From: Prado023 sp964418695
Lineage (GTDB): Bacteria; Actinomycetota; Actinomycetes; S36-B12; CAIYMF01
Direction of reading: 5' to 3'
NCBI GenBank assembly: GCA_964418695.1
Contig: CAYQMN010000001.1
Coordinates: forward strand, 186,001 to 250,000
DNA length: 64,000 nucleotides
Shown: in pieces, positions 24,699-33,468 of the stretch
Layout of the letters: every line of letters starts with the position of its first letter
Position numbering within the stretch: the stretch's first letter is position 1
Position numbers and translations under genes: made by a program
Notes under the pieces: generated by a model
What the model was told of the DNA's origin: nothing
Databases searched by the model: none
The model's input: the letters and a program-made list of their open reading frames with translations, nothing else

Positions 24699-25921
24699 GG
24701 GGACACTGTGCCATCCGGTTGCGGCGCGCCCGCACCCACCCCGGATGCTCGGCGTGCCTCGTCCTGGGCGCCCGGGTCAGCCACCGCGGGCACCGGGCCC
24801 GAGGCGTGGACCTGCGCGACCACCTCGGTCAGGGCCGCCGGGTCGGTGTGCGGGATCACCCCGTGGCCCAGGTTGAAGATGTGCCCTCGGCCGCTGCGCC
24901 GGGCGGCGGCCAGCACCTGATCCACCCGAGCCGCGCGGGTGTCCGCCCCGGCCAGGACGGCGGCCGGGTCGAGGTTGCCCATGAGCGCCGCGCCCGGTCG
25001 CACGCGCTGGGCGGCCACGTCCAGGGGCACGCGGAAGTCGACGCCCATCACCTCGGTGCCGGCCGAGGACATGGTCGCGAGCAGCTCGCCGGTGCCCACT
25101 CCGAACAGGATGCGCGGCACGCCGTGCGCGTCGGCCAGGTCGTCCAGCGGAGCCAGGGCGGTGCGCACGTGCGGCAGCACCAGCTCGGCGTAGTCCTGCG
25201 GCGCCAGCGCGCCGGCCCAGGAGTCGAACAGCTGCACCGCGCTGGCCCCGGCCAGCACCTGCATGCGCAGCAGCGCCCCGGCGATGCGAGCCAGCCGGTC
25301 GGCCAGCGCGTGCCAGAGGTCCGGGCGGCTGAGCATGAGCGCCTTGGTCCGGGCGTGGTCGCGGCTCGGGCCGCCCTCGATCAGGTAGCTGGCCAGGGTG
25401 AACGGCGCCCCGGCGAACCCGATGAGGGGGACGCTGCCCAGCGGCCCGTCGGCGGCGGTGAGCAGCCGGACCGCGGCCAGGACCGGGGCGACGTCCTCCT
25501 CGTGCAGGTCGCGCAGGCGAGTCAGCGCGGACTCGTCGCGGAACGGCTCGGCGACCACCGGACCCACCCCTGCGACGATGTCCAGGTCGACCCCGACCGC
25601 GCGCAGCGGGACCACGATGTCGCTGAACAGGATCGCGGCGTCCACCCCGTGCCGGCGCACCGGCTGGTCGGTGATCTCGACCACGAGCTCGGGGATCAGG
25701 CAGGACTCGAGCATCGTCGTGCTGCCGCGGGCCGCGCGGTACTCCGGCAGCGACCGGCCGGCCTGCCGCATGAACCACACCGGGGTCCGCTCGACCGCGC
25801 GCCCGTGGGCGGCGGCCAGCAGGGGCGCCCGGCTCGTGCGCCCGGCCACCAGCGGATGGGCGTCGGGCAGGATCGAGTGGGTCGGAGCGGCCAGGCCGAG
25901 CGGTGCGGTCACGACGCTCAT
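24695..25921 (-). CDS. hemE: Uroporphyrinogen decarboxylase
   Basis: Decarboxylates uroporphyrinogen III to coproporphyrinogen III. Family motif TPVWFMRQAGRSLPEYR near residues 46-62, then AILFSDIVVPL and GFAGAPFTLASYL; VSGLG-type region replaced by HIFNLGHGVIPHTDP. 408 aa including a ~35-residue Ala/Gly/Pro tail. GGGGGAGG abuts the ATG at 25921, so initiation may really be at the GTG three codons on (25912). First gene of the haem unit. Confidence 0.95.
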   Translation of the reverse strand: MSVVTAPLGLAAPTHSILPDAHPLVAGRTSRAPLLAAAHGRAVERTPVWFMRQAGRSLPEYRAARGSTTMLESCLIPELVVEITDQPVRRHGVDAAILFSDIVVPLRAVGVDLDIVAGVGPVVAEPFRDESALTRLRDLHEEDVAPVLAAVRLLTAADGPLGSVPLIGFAGAPFTLASYLIEGGPSRDHARTKALMLSRPDLWHALADRLARIAGALLRMQVLAGASAVQLFDSWAGALAPQDYAELVLPHVRTALAPLDDLADAHGVPRILFGVGTGELLATMSSAGTEVMGVDFRVPLDVAAQRVRPGAALMGNLDPAAVLAGADTRAARVDQVLAAARRSGRGHIFNLGHGVIPHTDPAALTEVVAQVHASGPVPAVADPGAQDEARRASGVGAGAPQPDGTVSP

Positions 25922-26034
25922 CCTCCCCCATCCGCGGACCGCGCCCGGCCCGATCGCGCTGCGTCGGCACCCGCTCGCGGTGCGTCGGCACCGGTGCGGT
26001 TGCCTCGATGCGCGGGCGGCACGACGATCGCGGG

Positions 26035-26943
26035 ATGGTCCTGGAGATCGCCGCGAAGCTGCCCCGACCGCTCGCGTTCGTGCTCGGCGGCGGCGGGTCG
26101 TGGGGGGCGCTGCAGCTCGGGATGCTGCAGGCTCTCGCGCAGACCGATCTGCGCCCGGACCTGGTGGTCGGGACCAGCGTCGGCTCGCTGAACGGGTGCA
26201 TCCTGGCCGCGGACCCGGCGAACGCCGAGCAGCGGCTGGCGGCGCTCTGGCCGCAGATCACTCGTGACGACGTGTTCCCTCGCGGCTGGATCCGCAGCTT
26301 CCGCACGCTGCACGCGTCCCGGGCTTGGATCTACGACAACGCCCCGCTCACCGACCTCATCACCGCGCAGATCCCGGTGGGCACGTTCGAGGAGCTCGCG
26401 GTCCCGCTGGTCGCGGTCGCCACCGACTTCGCCACCGGCGCGCGAGTCGATCTGGACAGCGGCGACCTGCGCTCGGCGCTGCTGGCCTCGTCGGCGATCC
26501 CCGGGATCTTCCCGCCGGTCCAGCGCGAGGACCGGCGGCTGGTGGACGGAGGGCTGATCGCGAACGTGTCGATCGGCACGGCGCTGGACCGGGGCGCGCG
26601 CAGCATCGTCGTGCTCGACTGCGGGCTGCCCGGCGTGACCGCGAAGGCGGCCGGCAGCTTCCTGGAGGTGCTCGTGCAGTCGGTGGCGATCATGGGGGCC
26701 AGCAGCAACGCCTCCCAGCTGGAGCGCTGCGGGGACGTGCCGGTCGTCTGGCTGGACCGCGGGGCGCCGAACACCCGGCAGATGCTGGACTTCTCCGAGA
26801 CCGCGCAGATGATCGCGCAGGCCCGGGCGCACAGCCTCACCACGCTGACGGCGGTGGCGGCGCTGCCCGATCTACCGGCCGGCCTCTACTCGCGGGGGCT
26901 GACTCCGCCGACCCCGGCACACGTGGTCCGGCGACTCGGGTGA
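26035..26943 (+). CDS. Patatin-like phospholipase
   Basis: Cytoplasmic or membrane-associated lipid hydrolase of the patatin/RssA type. Oxyanion loop LGGGGSWG (17-24), nucleophile elbow GTSVG (S48), and the Asp of the dyad in LVDGG near residue 172. 302 aa; ATG 26035 (MVLEIAAKLPRP) gives the standard distance to the oxyanion loop. Divergent from hemE with 113 bp between, which contains two GCGTCGGCACC copies. A second patatin gene is at 51018. Confidence 0.9.
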   Translation: MVLEIAAKLPRPLAFVLGGGGSWGALQLGMLQALAQTDLRPDLVVGTSVGSLNGCILAADPANAEQRLAALWPQITRDDVFPRGWIRSFRTLHASRAWIYDNAPLTDLITAQIPVGTFEELAVPLVAVATDFATGARVDLDSGDLRSALLASSAIPGIFPPVQREDRRLVDGGLIANVSIGTALDRGARSIVVLDCGLPGVTAKAAGSFLEVLVQSVAIMGASSNASQLERCGDVPVVWLDRGAPNTRQMLDFSETAQMIAQARAHSLTTLTAVAALPDLPAGLYSRGLTPPTPAHVVRRLG

Positions 26944-26998
26944 GCGATCCGGTGCAGGTTCGAGGCTCGGGTGAGCGAGCCGGAGACGATGAGGGCGC

Positions 26999-27796
26999 GT
27001 GAGTGAGCCGGAGGTCGGCGCGGCCGTGCGGATCGCGCACGTCTCGGATCTGCATGCCGGGGCCGAGGACGGCGAGCCCTTCGCCGGGCTGGTGGCGGAC
27101 CTGCGGGCCGCCGACGTCGCGGCGACCGTCGTGACCGGCGACCTCACGATGCGCGCCCGCACCGCCCAGTTCGAACGCGCGACTCGGGTGCTGGCCGCGT
27201 TCCCCGCGCCGGTGCTGATCGTGCCCGGCAACCATGACGTCTCCCTGACCCATCCGGTGCGCCGGATCCGCCATCCGTATCGGCGATTCCTGGAGCACAC
27301 GGGCCAGGACCTCGATCCCGTCCTCGATCTGGGGTCGGTGCGCATCCAGGGGCTGGCCTCGATGCCACCGTGGCGCTGGAAGTCGGGGCACGTCTCGGCC
27401 CGGCAGGCCGACCTCGTCCGCCGGACCTTTGCCGACGCACCGGGCGGCGTGGTCCGGGTCGTGGCGCTGCACCACCCGCTGAGCTCCCCGGACCTGGAGC
27501 GTCTGGCCGGACGCCGCGGGTTCGAGGAGGCGCTGGTCGACGCTCGCGTCGACATCGTCCTGGCCGGTCACACGCACGTCCCGGCGGCGCGGGTGCTGCA
27601 GGCCGGGGCGGGCGGGCAGCGGCGAGCGATCGTCGAGGTCGTCGCCGGGACCGCCACGAGCGACCGGGTCCGCGGTGTCCCGCGCTCGTGGTCGCTGTTG
27701 GAGATCCAAGCCAGGACGCTGATCGTGCGCGAGCGGCTGGCGGAGGGCTCCGGATGGGTGGCAGGAGGCGAGCACCGATTCACGCTGCCGGATTGA
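26999..27796 (+). CDS. Metallophosphoesterase
   Basis: Calcineurin-like dinuclear-metal phosphoesterase. All blocks are visible: SDLHAG, TGDLTMRA, GNHDVS, a central ALHHPL and AGHTHVPAARVL. 265 aa, no signal peptide. GTG start with GAGGG 5 nt upstream; 55 nt after the patatin gene on the same strand, probably co-transcribed. Could act on cyclic nucleotides or phospholipid-derived phosphodiesters; not resolvable from sequence. Confidence 0.9.
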   Translation: MSEPEVGAAVRIAHVSDLHAGAEDGEPFAGLVADLRAADVAATVVTGDLTMRARTAQFERATRVLAAFPAPVLIVPGNHDVSLTHPVRRIRHPYRRFLEHTGQDLDPVLDLGSVRIQGLASMPPWRWKSGHVSARQADLVRRTFADAPGGVVRVVALHHPLSSPDLERLAGRRGFEEALVDARVDIVLAGHTHVPAARVLQAGAGGQRRAIVEVVAGTATSDRVRGVPRSWSLLEIQARTLIVRERLAEGSGWVAGGEHRFTLPD

Positions 27797-27894
27797 GGGC
27801 TTCCCGGCATTCCGAGCGGGGCCACACGAGTCCCCCCAAGCGATCACGCGACGGGGAGAGCCTGCCGCCCGAATACGGGTCTGGACGGGCTCGA

Positions 27895-27944
27895 CCGGCG
27901 CAGGGCTGGCTTCGTCTCGACATGCTCGGCCGGCGCAGGGCTGG
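27895..27944. repeat. 15-bp direct repeat pair in convergent spacer
   Basis: CCGGCGCAGGGCTGG occurs at 27895-27909 and 27930-27944. The 178-bp spacer between the phosphoesterase and the lipid-kinase gene otherwise shows no clear hairpin. Confidence 0.6.
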
Positions 27945-27973
27945 GTCGTGCCTCGGGTCGACTCACAGCCGGC

Positions 27974-29083
27974 TCACCCACCCTTGACCAACCCCTGCCA
28001 GGCCTCCCGCAGCGTTCGCCGTGAGCGGGCGCGGGCGGCTGGGGAGCGGCCTGGGGCGTGCGGGGGGATCAGCACGACCAGCGCCCCGGGCAGCGACTCG
28101 AAGCGCAGCGGGGGCGCCATCGTCAGCGCCTCCCCGTCCAGGGCGATCGGCAGGTCGTCGCCGGAGTCGGAGCGGACCTCGAAGGCGCGGGCGGTCCACT
28201 CCAGCCACCCTCGCGACCGGTCCATCTCCCCGATCGGGGCCAGGGCGAGCAGCCTGCGCGCTTCGCCGGTGCTGCCCAGGCTCACCGAGACGATCCCGAG
28301 CTCACCGGTGTCCAGGCGCGCCCGGCTGCCGGCGCCGTCCAGGCTGTCCAGCGTGTAGGGGTTGTTGGCGACGAGCACGACCTGAGCGTCCGAGACCTGC
28401 TGGGCGCCGGGCGCGTCGAACTCCAGGTGCGAGGGGTCCGCGTCGTCGCCCAGCAGGTCGGGCAGCTCGGTCAGCGTGGTGCGCAGCTTCGCGTCGCGGT
28501 ACTCGTCGGAGGACACCACTTGCGCGTAGAGGCCCAGGGAGGCGTTGTTGACGAAGACCCGGTCGTTGACGCGGGCCAGGTCGATCGTGCGCGGCACGCC
28601 GCCGGCGAAGGCGTCCAGGGCGCCGACGATGTCGTCGCGGTCCAGCCCGAGATCCAGCGCCAGGTGGTTGCGCGTGCCGGCGGGCACGACGACGAACGGC
28701 AGCCGGTGGCGCATCGCGACCTCGGCGACCACCGCCTGAGAGCCGTCGCCGCCGGCCATCCCGAGGCAGTCCGCGCCCGCCCGCGCGTGCGACTCGGCCA
28801 GCGCGGCCAGGTCGTCGCCCTCCTCCAGGATGACCGCCTCGATGCCGCGCTCGCGGCAGAGCGCCGGCAGGTCGACCTCCTCGGCCTTGCCGTCCCCGGA
28901 CGCCAGGTTCATCAGCAGCACGGGCTTGCGCGCGGGCGGCCTCGGGGGGCCCAGGTGGGCCGCCTCCAGCGAGTCGCCCCGGCTGGTCGTGGCCCGCCGG
29001 GCGACCAGGACTCCCGTGGCGAGCGCCGCGCCGAGTGCCAGGGCGGCGGCCGGTCGCCGCCACCGAGGCACGTGGTCGGCCAT
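27974..29083 (-). CDS. Diacylglycerol kinase-like lipid kinase family protein
   Basis: DAGK catalytic-domain protein. An N-terminal membrane helix (about residues 10-28, LALGAALATGVLVARR) precedes the kinase fold, with MNLASGDGKAEE at the nucleotide edge, GGDGS near residue 113 and PAGTRNHLALDLGLD after it. The C-terminal half is the usual beta-sandwich with VLVANNPYTL and IALDGEAL. About 369 aa from the ATG at 29083, which overlaps the stop of a short upstream ORF (TGATG) and has GAGGGAG upstream. The lipid substrate is unknown; the membrane anchor is unusual for the family. Confidence 0.85.
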   Translation of the reverse strand: MADHVPRWRRPAAALALGAALATGVLVARRATTSRGDSLEAAHLGPPRPPARKPVLLMNLASGDGKAEEVDLPALCRERGIEAVILEEGDDLAALAESHARAGADCLGMAGGDGSQAVVAEVAMRHRLPFVVVPAGTRNHLALDLGLDRDDIVGALDAFAGGVPRTIDLARVNDRVFVNNASLGLYAQVVSSDEYRDAKLRTTLTELPDLLGDDADPSHLEFDAPGAQQVSDAQVVLVANNPYTLDSLDGAGSRARLDTGELGIVSVSLGSTGEARRLLALAPIGEMDRSRGWLEWTARAFEVRSDSGDDLPIALDGEALTMAPPLRFESLPGALVVLIPPHAPGRSPAARARSRRTLREAWQGLVKGG

Positions 29084-29122
29084 CACTCCCTCTCGGGCTC
29101 GGTCGGGGCCGTCGCGGCCGAG
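29075..29122. repeat. 48-bp direct repeat, copy 1 (start of lipid-kinase gene)
   Basis: Covers the ATG and ribosome-binding region of the minus-strand gene at 27974-29083. It matches 29161-29208 with one mismatch; offset 86 bp. Confidence 0.9.
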
Positions 29123-29169
29123 AGCCCGCGGGGAAGGGCCGGTCGGCACGGAGCTTGTTCGTCGGCCAT
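29083..29169 (-). CDS. Possible 28-codon leader ORF created by duplication
   Basis: The upstream copy of the 48-bp repeat carries a second ATG GCC GAC start with the same ribosome-binding region. The frame runs 28 codons (MADEQAPCRPALPRGL...) and stops at TGATG, the last base of its stop being the first base of the lipid-kinase start. Translational coupling is plausible; the peptide itself has no recognisable function. It may be an evolutionary scar only. Confidence 0.4.
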   Translation of the reverse strand: MADEQAPCRPALPRGLSAATAPTEPERE

Positions 29170-29208
29170 CACTCCCCCTCGGGCTCGGTCGGGGCCGTCG
29201 CGGCCGAG
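29161..29208. repeat. 48-bp direct repeat, copy 2
   Basis: Upstream copy of 29075-29122, one mismatch in 48. It contains an ATG (29169 to 29167, minus strand) preceded by the GGGGAG equivalent of GAGGGAG. Confidence 0.9.
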
Positions 29209-29285
29209 TATGCCGAAGGCGGCTCGCACGCGGCGTGGTCTCCGGGCTGCAGGCCGGATGCCCGAATCGGTCCTAGCGTGTGCCC

Positions 29286-30539
29286 ATGCCGGTGGGGTGG
29301 GGAGGCGTGGTGCGCGGCCTGGTCGCGACCGCCGCGGCCACCGCCCTGCTCGGCGGATGTGCGGTCGTGGGCCCGGCCCAGCAGGTCGCCCAGCGCGGAT
29401 CAGCGCCGGAATCGCCCACCGTCGGGGCCTCGGCGCTGCCGGCGTCTCCCGCCCCGACTCCCGATCCATCGCCCTCGGGAATGGGATCGTCCACGACTTC
29501 GGATCCGTCCGCCACCCCGGACTCCTCCGGCACCGCCCCGACTCCTGCCGCTGCGGCCCCTACCGGCTCGGCCCTCGCCGCCTCGTCATCCGGCTCCCCG
29601 ACGCCGGCCTCCATCTCGACGAGCGCTCAGGCGGTCCCGACGGTGACCGCGACTCCCCCGCCCTCGGGCGCCCCGGTCACAGCGCCTCCGAGCCCACCCG
29701 TCCACCCGTCCACCGGTCCCGTGGCCCCGAGCACCCCGGTCGCCGCCACCCCGGGGGCGCTTGCGCCCGTCGGCAGCCCGGGGCCCCTGCCACCGCTGCC
29801 CGCCCCGACTAGCGTTCTCCCGGTGGCCCCCGCACCCACGCCGGCTCCCAGCCCGACGCCCAAGAAGACCCATCCGCCGCTGCCGCCTGTCCCGCCGATC
29901 GTGGGCACGCCACAGAAGGCCGGCCCGACGGTGGACTGCGCGAAGCACCAGTGCCTCGCGCTGACCTTTGACGACGGCCCCGGTCCGTACACCGAGAAGC
30001 TCCTGGACGAACTGGCGCAGGCCGAGGTGCCCGCGACGTTCTTCCTGGTCGGGCGAAACGTCGAGCGCCGGCCGGAGCTGGTGGCCCGGATGGTCCAGGA
30101 GGGGCACGCCGTGGGCAATCACACCTGGGACCACGTCTGGATGACCAAGGTCCGCAAGGCGGTGATCGCCAACCAGGTGGACCGGACCGCAGCTGCGATC
30201 GGCTCGGCTGCTGGCGTGACCACCACCCTCATGCGACCGCCCTACGGCGCGACCGATGCCCGGGCCCGCAAGATCCTGGCCGCTCGCAACGACGCGCAGA
30301 TCCTGTGGTCGGTGGACACCCGGGACTGGGCCACCAACAGCGCGAAGAAGACCACCAAGCGGGCCGTCAAGGGTGCCCGGCCGGGCGCGATCGTGCTCAT
30401 GCACGACACTCACGCGTCCACCGTGAAGGCGGTCCCGAAGATGATCGCCAAGCTGCGCAAGCGCGGCTACACGTTCGTGACCGTGCCCCAGCTGCTCGGC
30501 AGCGACCTGACTCCGGGAGCGATCCACTACGGACGCTGA
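29286..30539 (+). CDS. Polysaccharide deacetylase (NodB) lipoprotein
   Basis: Exported lipoprotein likely to N-deacetylate peptidoglycan or another wall glycan. Signal with lipobox LLGGC (Cys 25 from the ATG at 29286; a GTG lies two codons earlier). About 170 residues of Pro/Ser/Thr/Ala linker follow, then the NodB domain (about 215-400) with LTFDDGP, NHTWDH, RPPYGA, WSVDTRDW and LMHDTH, all metal and catalytic residues present. The linker is long enough to cross part of the wall. Divergent from the lipid-kinase gene. Confidence 0.93.
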   Translation: MPVGWGGVVRGLVATAAATALLGGCAVVGPAQQVAQRGSAPESPTVGASALPASPAPTPDPSPSGMGSSTTSDPSATPDSSGTAPTPAAAAPTGSALAASSSGSPTPASISTSAQAVPTVTATPPPSGAPVTAPPSPPVHPSTGPVAPSTPVAATPGALAPVGSPGPLPPLPAPTSVLPVAPAPTPAPSPTPKKTHPPLPPVPPIVGTPQKAGPTVDCAKHQCLALTFDDGPGPYTEKLLDELAQAEVPATFFLVGRNVERRPELVARMVQEGHAVGNHTWDHVWMTKVRKAVIANQVDRTAAAIGSAAGVTTTLMRPPYGATDARARKILAARNDAQILWSVDTRDWATNSAKKTTKRAVKGARPGAIVLMHDTHASTVKAVPKMIAKLRKRGYTFVTVPQLLGSDLTPGAIHYGR

Positions 30540-30613
30540 GCCCCGGGCGTGGGCCCTGGTGGGTGGGCCCCGGTCAGCCCCTGGTCGGCCAGCCCGATCG
30601 GCGGGCCGCGCGC

Positions 30614-31441
30614 TCAGCCCGCGCTGATCGCGATGGCCCCGCCCACCGCGAGCGCGACCCCGACCTGCTGGATGCGGCGCAGCCGCTCCCCGTCCAGCCA
30701 CCGGGCCAGCAGCAGCGTGACGACTGGATAGAGCGAGCCGAACACCGCGACCAGCATCAGCATGCCCATCGTCGAGGCGGCGCCGAACGTGAGGTTCGCG
30801 CCCACGTCGAACACGCCCACGACGATCAGCGCCGGCACGTCGGCCCGCCCCACCTCGACTCGCGGCCGGGCGATCAGGACCGCCAGCCCGAGCAGGCCGA
30901 CGGTCACCGCGCGCATCGCGGTCATCGTCATGATGACCGAGACCTCGCTGCCCTGAGCGATCGCGACCATCGAGGTGCCCAGCAGCAGTGCGGCGCCGCC
31001 GGCCATGAGCACCGGGACGATCCCCACCTCGCCGCTGACCTCCGGCCCACTGGCCAGCACCACGCCGAGCAGCGCGATCGCGATCCCCGCACCCTGGGCC
31101 ACGGTGAGCCGGTCGCCCTGCCAGAAGCCCACGACCAGCGGCACCAGCACGCCGAGCGACGCGATCGGCGAGACCACGCCCATCGGGCCCATCGCCAGGG
31201 CCCGGTAGTAGAGCAACAGCCCGCAGGCGCCGGACAGGCTGGCCAGCACCGCCCACCCGAGGTAGCCCAGCGGGGCCGCCCACGCGGCCGTGATCGTGGC
31301 CAGCACCAGCATCACGATCAGGCCGACACCCTGAGACAGACCGACCACGACGCCGACGCTGCGGGTGCGGGTCAGCCGCCCGCCAAGGTAGTCCGCGACG
31401 CCCCACATCCCGCTCGAGATCAACGCCAGCAGTGCCGCCAC
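30614..31441 (-). CDS. EamA/DMT-family transporter
   Basis: 275 aa, about ten membrane helices in two five-helix halves (GMWGVADYLGG ... YYRALAMGPMGVVSPIASL and the second half ending FGSLYPVVTLLLARWL), the drug/metabolite transporter layout. GTG start at 31441. Substrate unknown. Convergent with the deacetylase and divergent from DUF3000; single-gene unit. Confidence 0.88.
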   Translation of the reverse strand: MAALLALISSGMWGVADYLGGRLTRTRSVGVVVGLSQGVGLIVMLVLATITAAWAAPLGYLGWAVLASLSGACGLLLYYRALAMGPMGVVSPIASLGVLVPLVVGFWQGDRLTVAQGAGIAIALLGVVLASGPEVSGEVGIVPVLMAGGAALLLGTSMVAIAQGSEVSVIMTMTAMRAVTVGLLGLAVLIARPRVEVGRADVPALIVVGVFDVGANLTFGAASTMGMLMLVAVFGSLYPVVTLLLARWLDGERLRRIQQVGVALAVGGAIAISAG

Positions 31442-31512
31442 GAACGGCGAGGGTACGCGCCGCGAGGGCAGATTCCCCGGGGAAGCGCAGGTCAGGGCGT
31501 AGCCTCGCGCCC

Positions 31513-32082
31513 ATGAATGCGATCGTCGGCGACGAGGCCACGGACTTCCGGGCCGCGCTCGCGTCGCTGCGCGCGCTGCGCCTGCGCTCGGAGATCGTCC
31601 TGGAAGAGGCGCCCGCGCCCCAGCGGCTGGCGCCCTACGCGCTGGCCCTGAGCGCCGACGTGGTCGTCGACGACCTCGACCTGGGCAACGGCCGGCTCGT
31701 GGTCCTGCACGACCCCGCGGGCCAGGACGCCTGGAGCGGGACGTTCCGGGTGGTCGCGTTCATCAAGGCCACCCTCGAGCCGGAGATGGCCGCCGAGGCG
31801 CTGCTCTCCGAGGTCGGCTGGTCGTGGCTGATCGAGGCGCTGGAGGCCAACGGCGCCCGCTACGACAACATCTCCGGGACGGTCACTCGCGTGACCTCCG
31901 AGTCCTTCGGGGGCATGGCCGACCGCCCGATCGAGGGCCAGCTGGAGCTGCGCGTGTCGTGGACCCCCCGCGACCCGGACCTCGCGCCGCACGCCCATGC
32001 CTGGGCCGACGTCCTCGCCCAGGCCTGCGGCCTGATGCCCCTGCCGCCCGGCGTGGCCCAGCTCCCCCGGCCGCGTGGCTGA
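31513..32082 (+). CDS. DUF3000 family protein
   Basis: 189 aa, typical of DUF3000, an actinobacterial family located next to RNase D and dxs. Recognisable stretches: FRAALASLRALRLRSEIVLEE, SWLIEALEANGARYDNISGT and AWADVLAQACGLMPLPPGV. Predicted cytoplasmic, no catalytic motif known. Its end overlaps the RNase D gene by 8 nt. Confidence 0.85.
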   Translation: MNAIVGDEATDFRAALASLRALRLRSEIVLEEAPAPQRLAPYALALSADVVVDDLDLGNGRLVVLHDPAGQDAWSGTFRVVAFIKATLEPEMAAEALLSEVGWSWLIEALEANGARYDNISGTVTRVTSESFGGMADRPIEGQLELRVSWTPRDPDLAPHAHAWADVLAQACGLMPLPPGVAQLPRPRG

Positions 32083-33391
32083 CGGCACACCCGCGGACCC
32101 CGCGGCTCTTGCCCAGCCAGGTGCCGGGCGAGTCCGGTCCGGGCCCACCGAGGAGCGACCCGCGCAGGAGCCGGCCGAGCCGGCCCCCCTGCCTCCGCTG
32201 GTGCTGCGCGACGGGCTGCCGCCGCTGACCGACACGCCGGACGCCCTGGCCGCCGCCGTCGCCGCCCTGGCCGCCGGCACCGGCCCGATCGCCGTGGACA
32301 CCGAGCGCGCCTCGGGCTACCGGTACGGGCAGCGCGCCTACCTGATCCAGCTGCGCCGCAGCGGCGCGGGCAGCTTCCTCATCGACCCGATCGCCGTGCC
32401 CGGGGTTCCCGGCCTGGCCGGAGCGCTGACCGGCCCGGAGTGGATCCTGCATGCGGCCAGCCAGGATCTGCCCTGCCTGGCCGAGCTCGACCTGCACCCG
32501 ACATCCCTGTTCGACACCGAGCTGGCCGGCCGGCTGCTGGCCATGGACCGGGTCGGCCTGTCGCCGATGGTCGCCGAGCTCCTCGGGCTGTCGCTGGCCA
32601 AGGGCTACGGGGCTGCGAACTGGTCGAACCGGCCCCTGCCCGCCGACTGGCTGGAGTACGCCGCCCTGGACGTCGAGGTCCTCATCGAGCTGCGCGCGCT
32701 GCTGGCCGCCCGCCTGGAGTCCGCCGGCAAGTCGGGGTGGGCCTTCGAGGAGTTCGAGGCGGTGCGCACCGCCCCGCCGGCCCCCCCGCGGGCGGACCCG
32801 TGGCGGCGCACCTCGGGGATGCACCGGGTCCGCGGTCGCCGGGCACTGGCCGTCGTGGCCGAGATGTGGCTCACCCGCGACCGGCTGGCGCAGGCCGCCG
32901 ACACGGCACCCGGGCGGCTGCTGCCCGACGCCTCGATCGTGGCCGCGGCGCTGTCCGGGGCGCGCACCGGCGCGGCCCTGCGCGGTGTGAAGGACTTCCA
33001 TGGACGGGGCGCGTCACGGCATCGCTCCGACTGGGACGAGGCCCTGCGCCGCGCCTGGGCGCTGGCCGAGGACGAGCTGCCCGAGTCGGCGCCGCGCGGG
33101 GACGGTCCCCCGCCGCCGCGGGTGTGGGCGCAGCGCGATCGCGCTGCCGCGGGTCGGCTGGAGCGCGCCCGCGCAGGACTGGCGACGATCGCCGCCGAGG
33201 CCTCATTGCCGCTGGAGAACCTGCTGACCCCCGACCTCGTCCGCCGGCTGATGTGGGCGCCGCCCACCGCGACGCTGGGCCGGGCGGAGCCCGACGAGGT
33301 CGCGTTCTACCTGTCGGCGAACGGCGCACGGCCCTGGCAGGTAGCGCTGACCGCCGACGTGCTGGCCCAGGCGATCCCAGCCCCGGCCTGA
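32075..33391 (+). CDS. rnd: Ribonuclease D (DEDD exonuclease with HRDC domains)
   Basis: 3'-5' exoribonuclease for tRNA and other stable RNA trimming. DEDD residues: VDTERASG (Exo I), ASQDLPCL (Exo II) and EYAALDVEVL (Exo III, YxxxD). Two HRDC-like helical segments follow (about 240-310 and 345-420). 438 aa; ~45 residues of Ala/Pro/Glu precede the fold. GTG start 32075 overlaps DUF3000 by 8 nt. Confidence 0.93.
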   Translation: MADGTPADPAALAQPGAGRVRSGPTEERPAQEPAEPAPLPPLVLRDGLPPLTDTPDALAAAVAALAAGTGPIAVDTERASGYRYGQRAYLIQLRRSGAGSFLIDPIAVPGVPGLAGALTGPEWILHAASQDLPCLAELDLHPTSLFDTELAGRLLAMDRVGLSPMVAELLGLSLAKGYGAANWSNRPLPADWLEYAALDVEVLIELRALLAARLESAGKSGWAFEEFEAVRTAPPAPPRADPWRRTSGMHRVRGRRALAVVAEMWLTRDRLAQAADTAPGRLLPDASIVAAALSGARTGAALRGVKDFHGRGASRHRSDWDEALRRAWALAEDELPESAPRGDGPPPPRVWAQRDRAAAGRLERARAGLATIAAEASLPLENLLTPDLVRRLMWAPPTATLGRAEPDEVAFYLSANGARPWQVALTADVLAQAIPAPA

Positions 33392-33468
33392 CCCCTCCGG
33401 CGCGGCGAACCGGCGGCCCGGCACGGCGCATCGGCGGCCACCGCCCCGGGCGCCCGGCGACCGGGAGC

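Noticed and set aside
24695..25921. hemE start at the ATG at 25921 as certain
   Set aside because: GGGGGAGG directly abuts this ATG; the GTG at 25912 has better spacing, so the start is left as uncertain.
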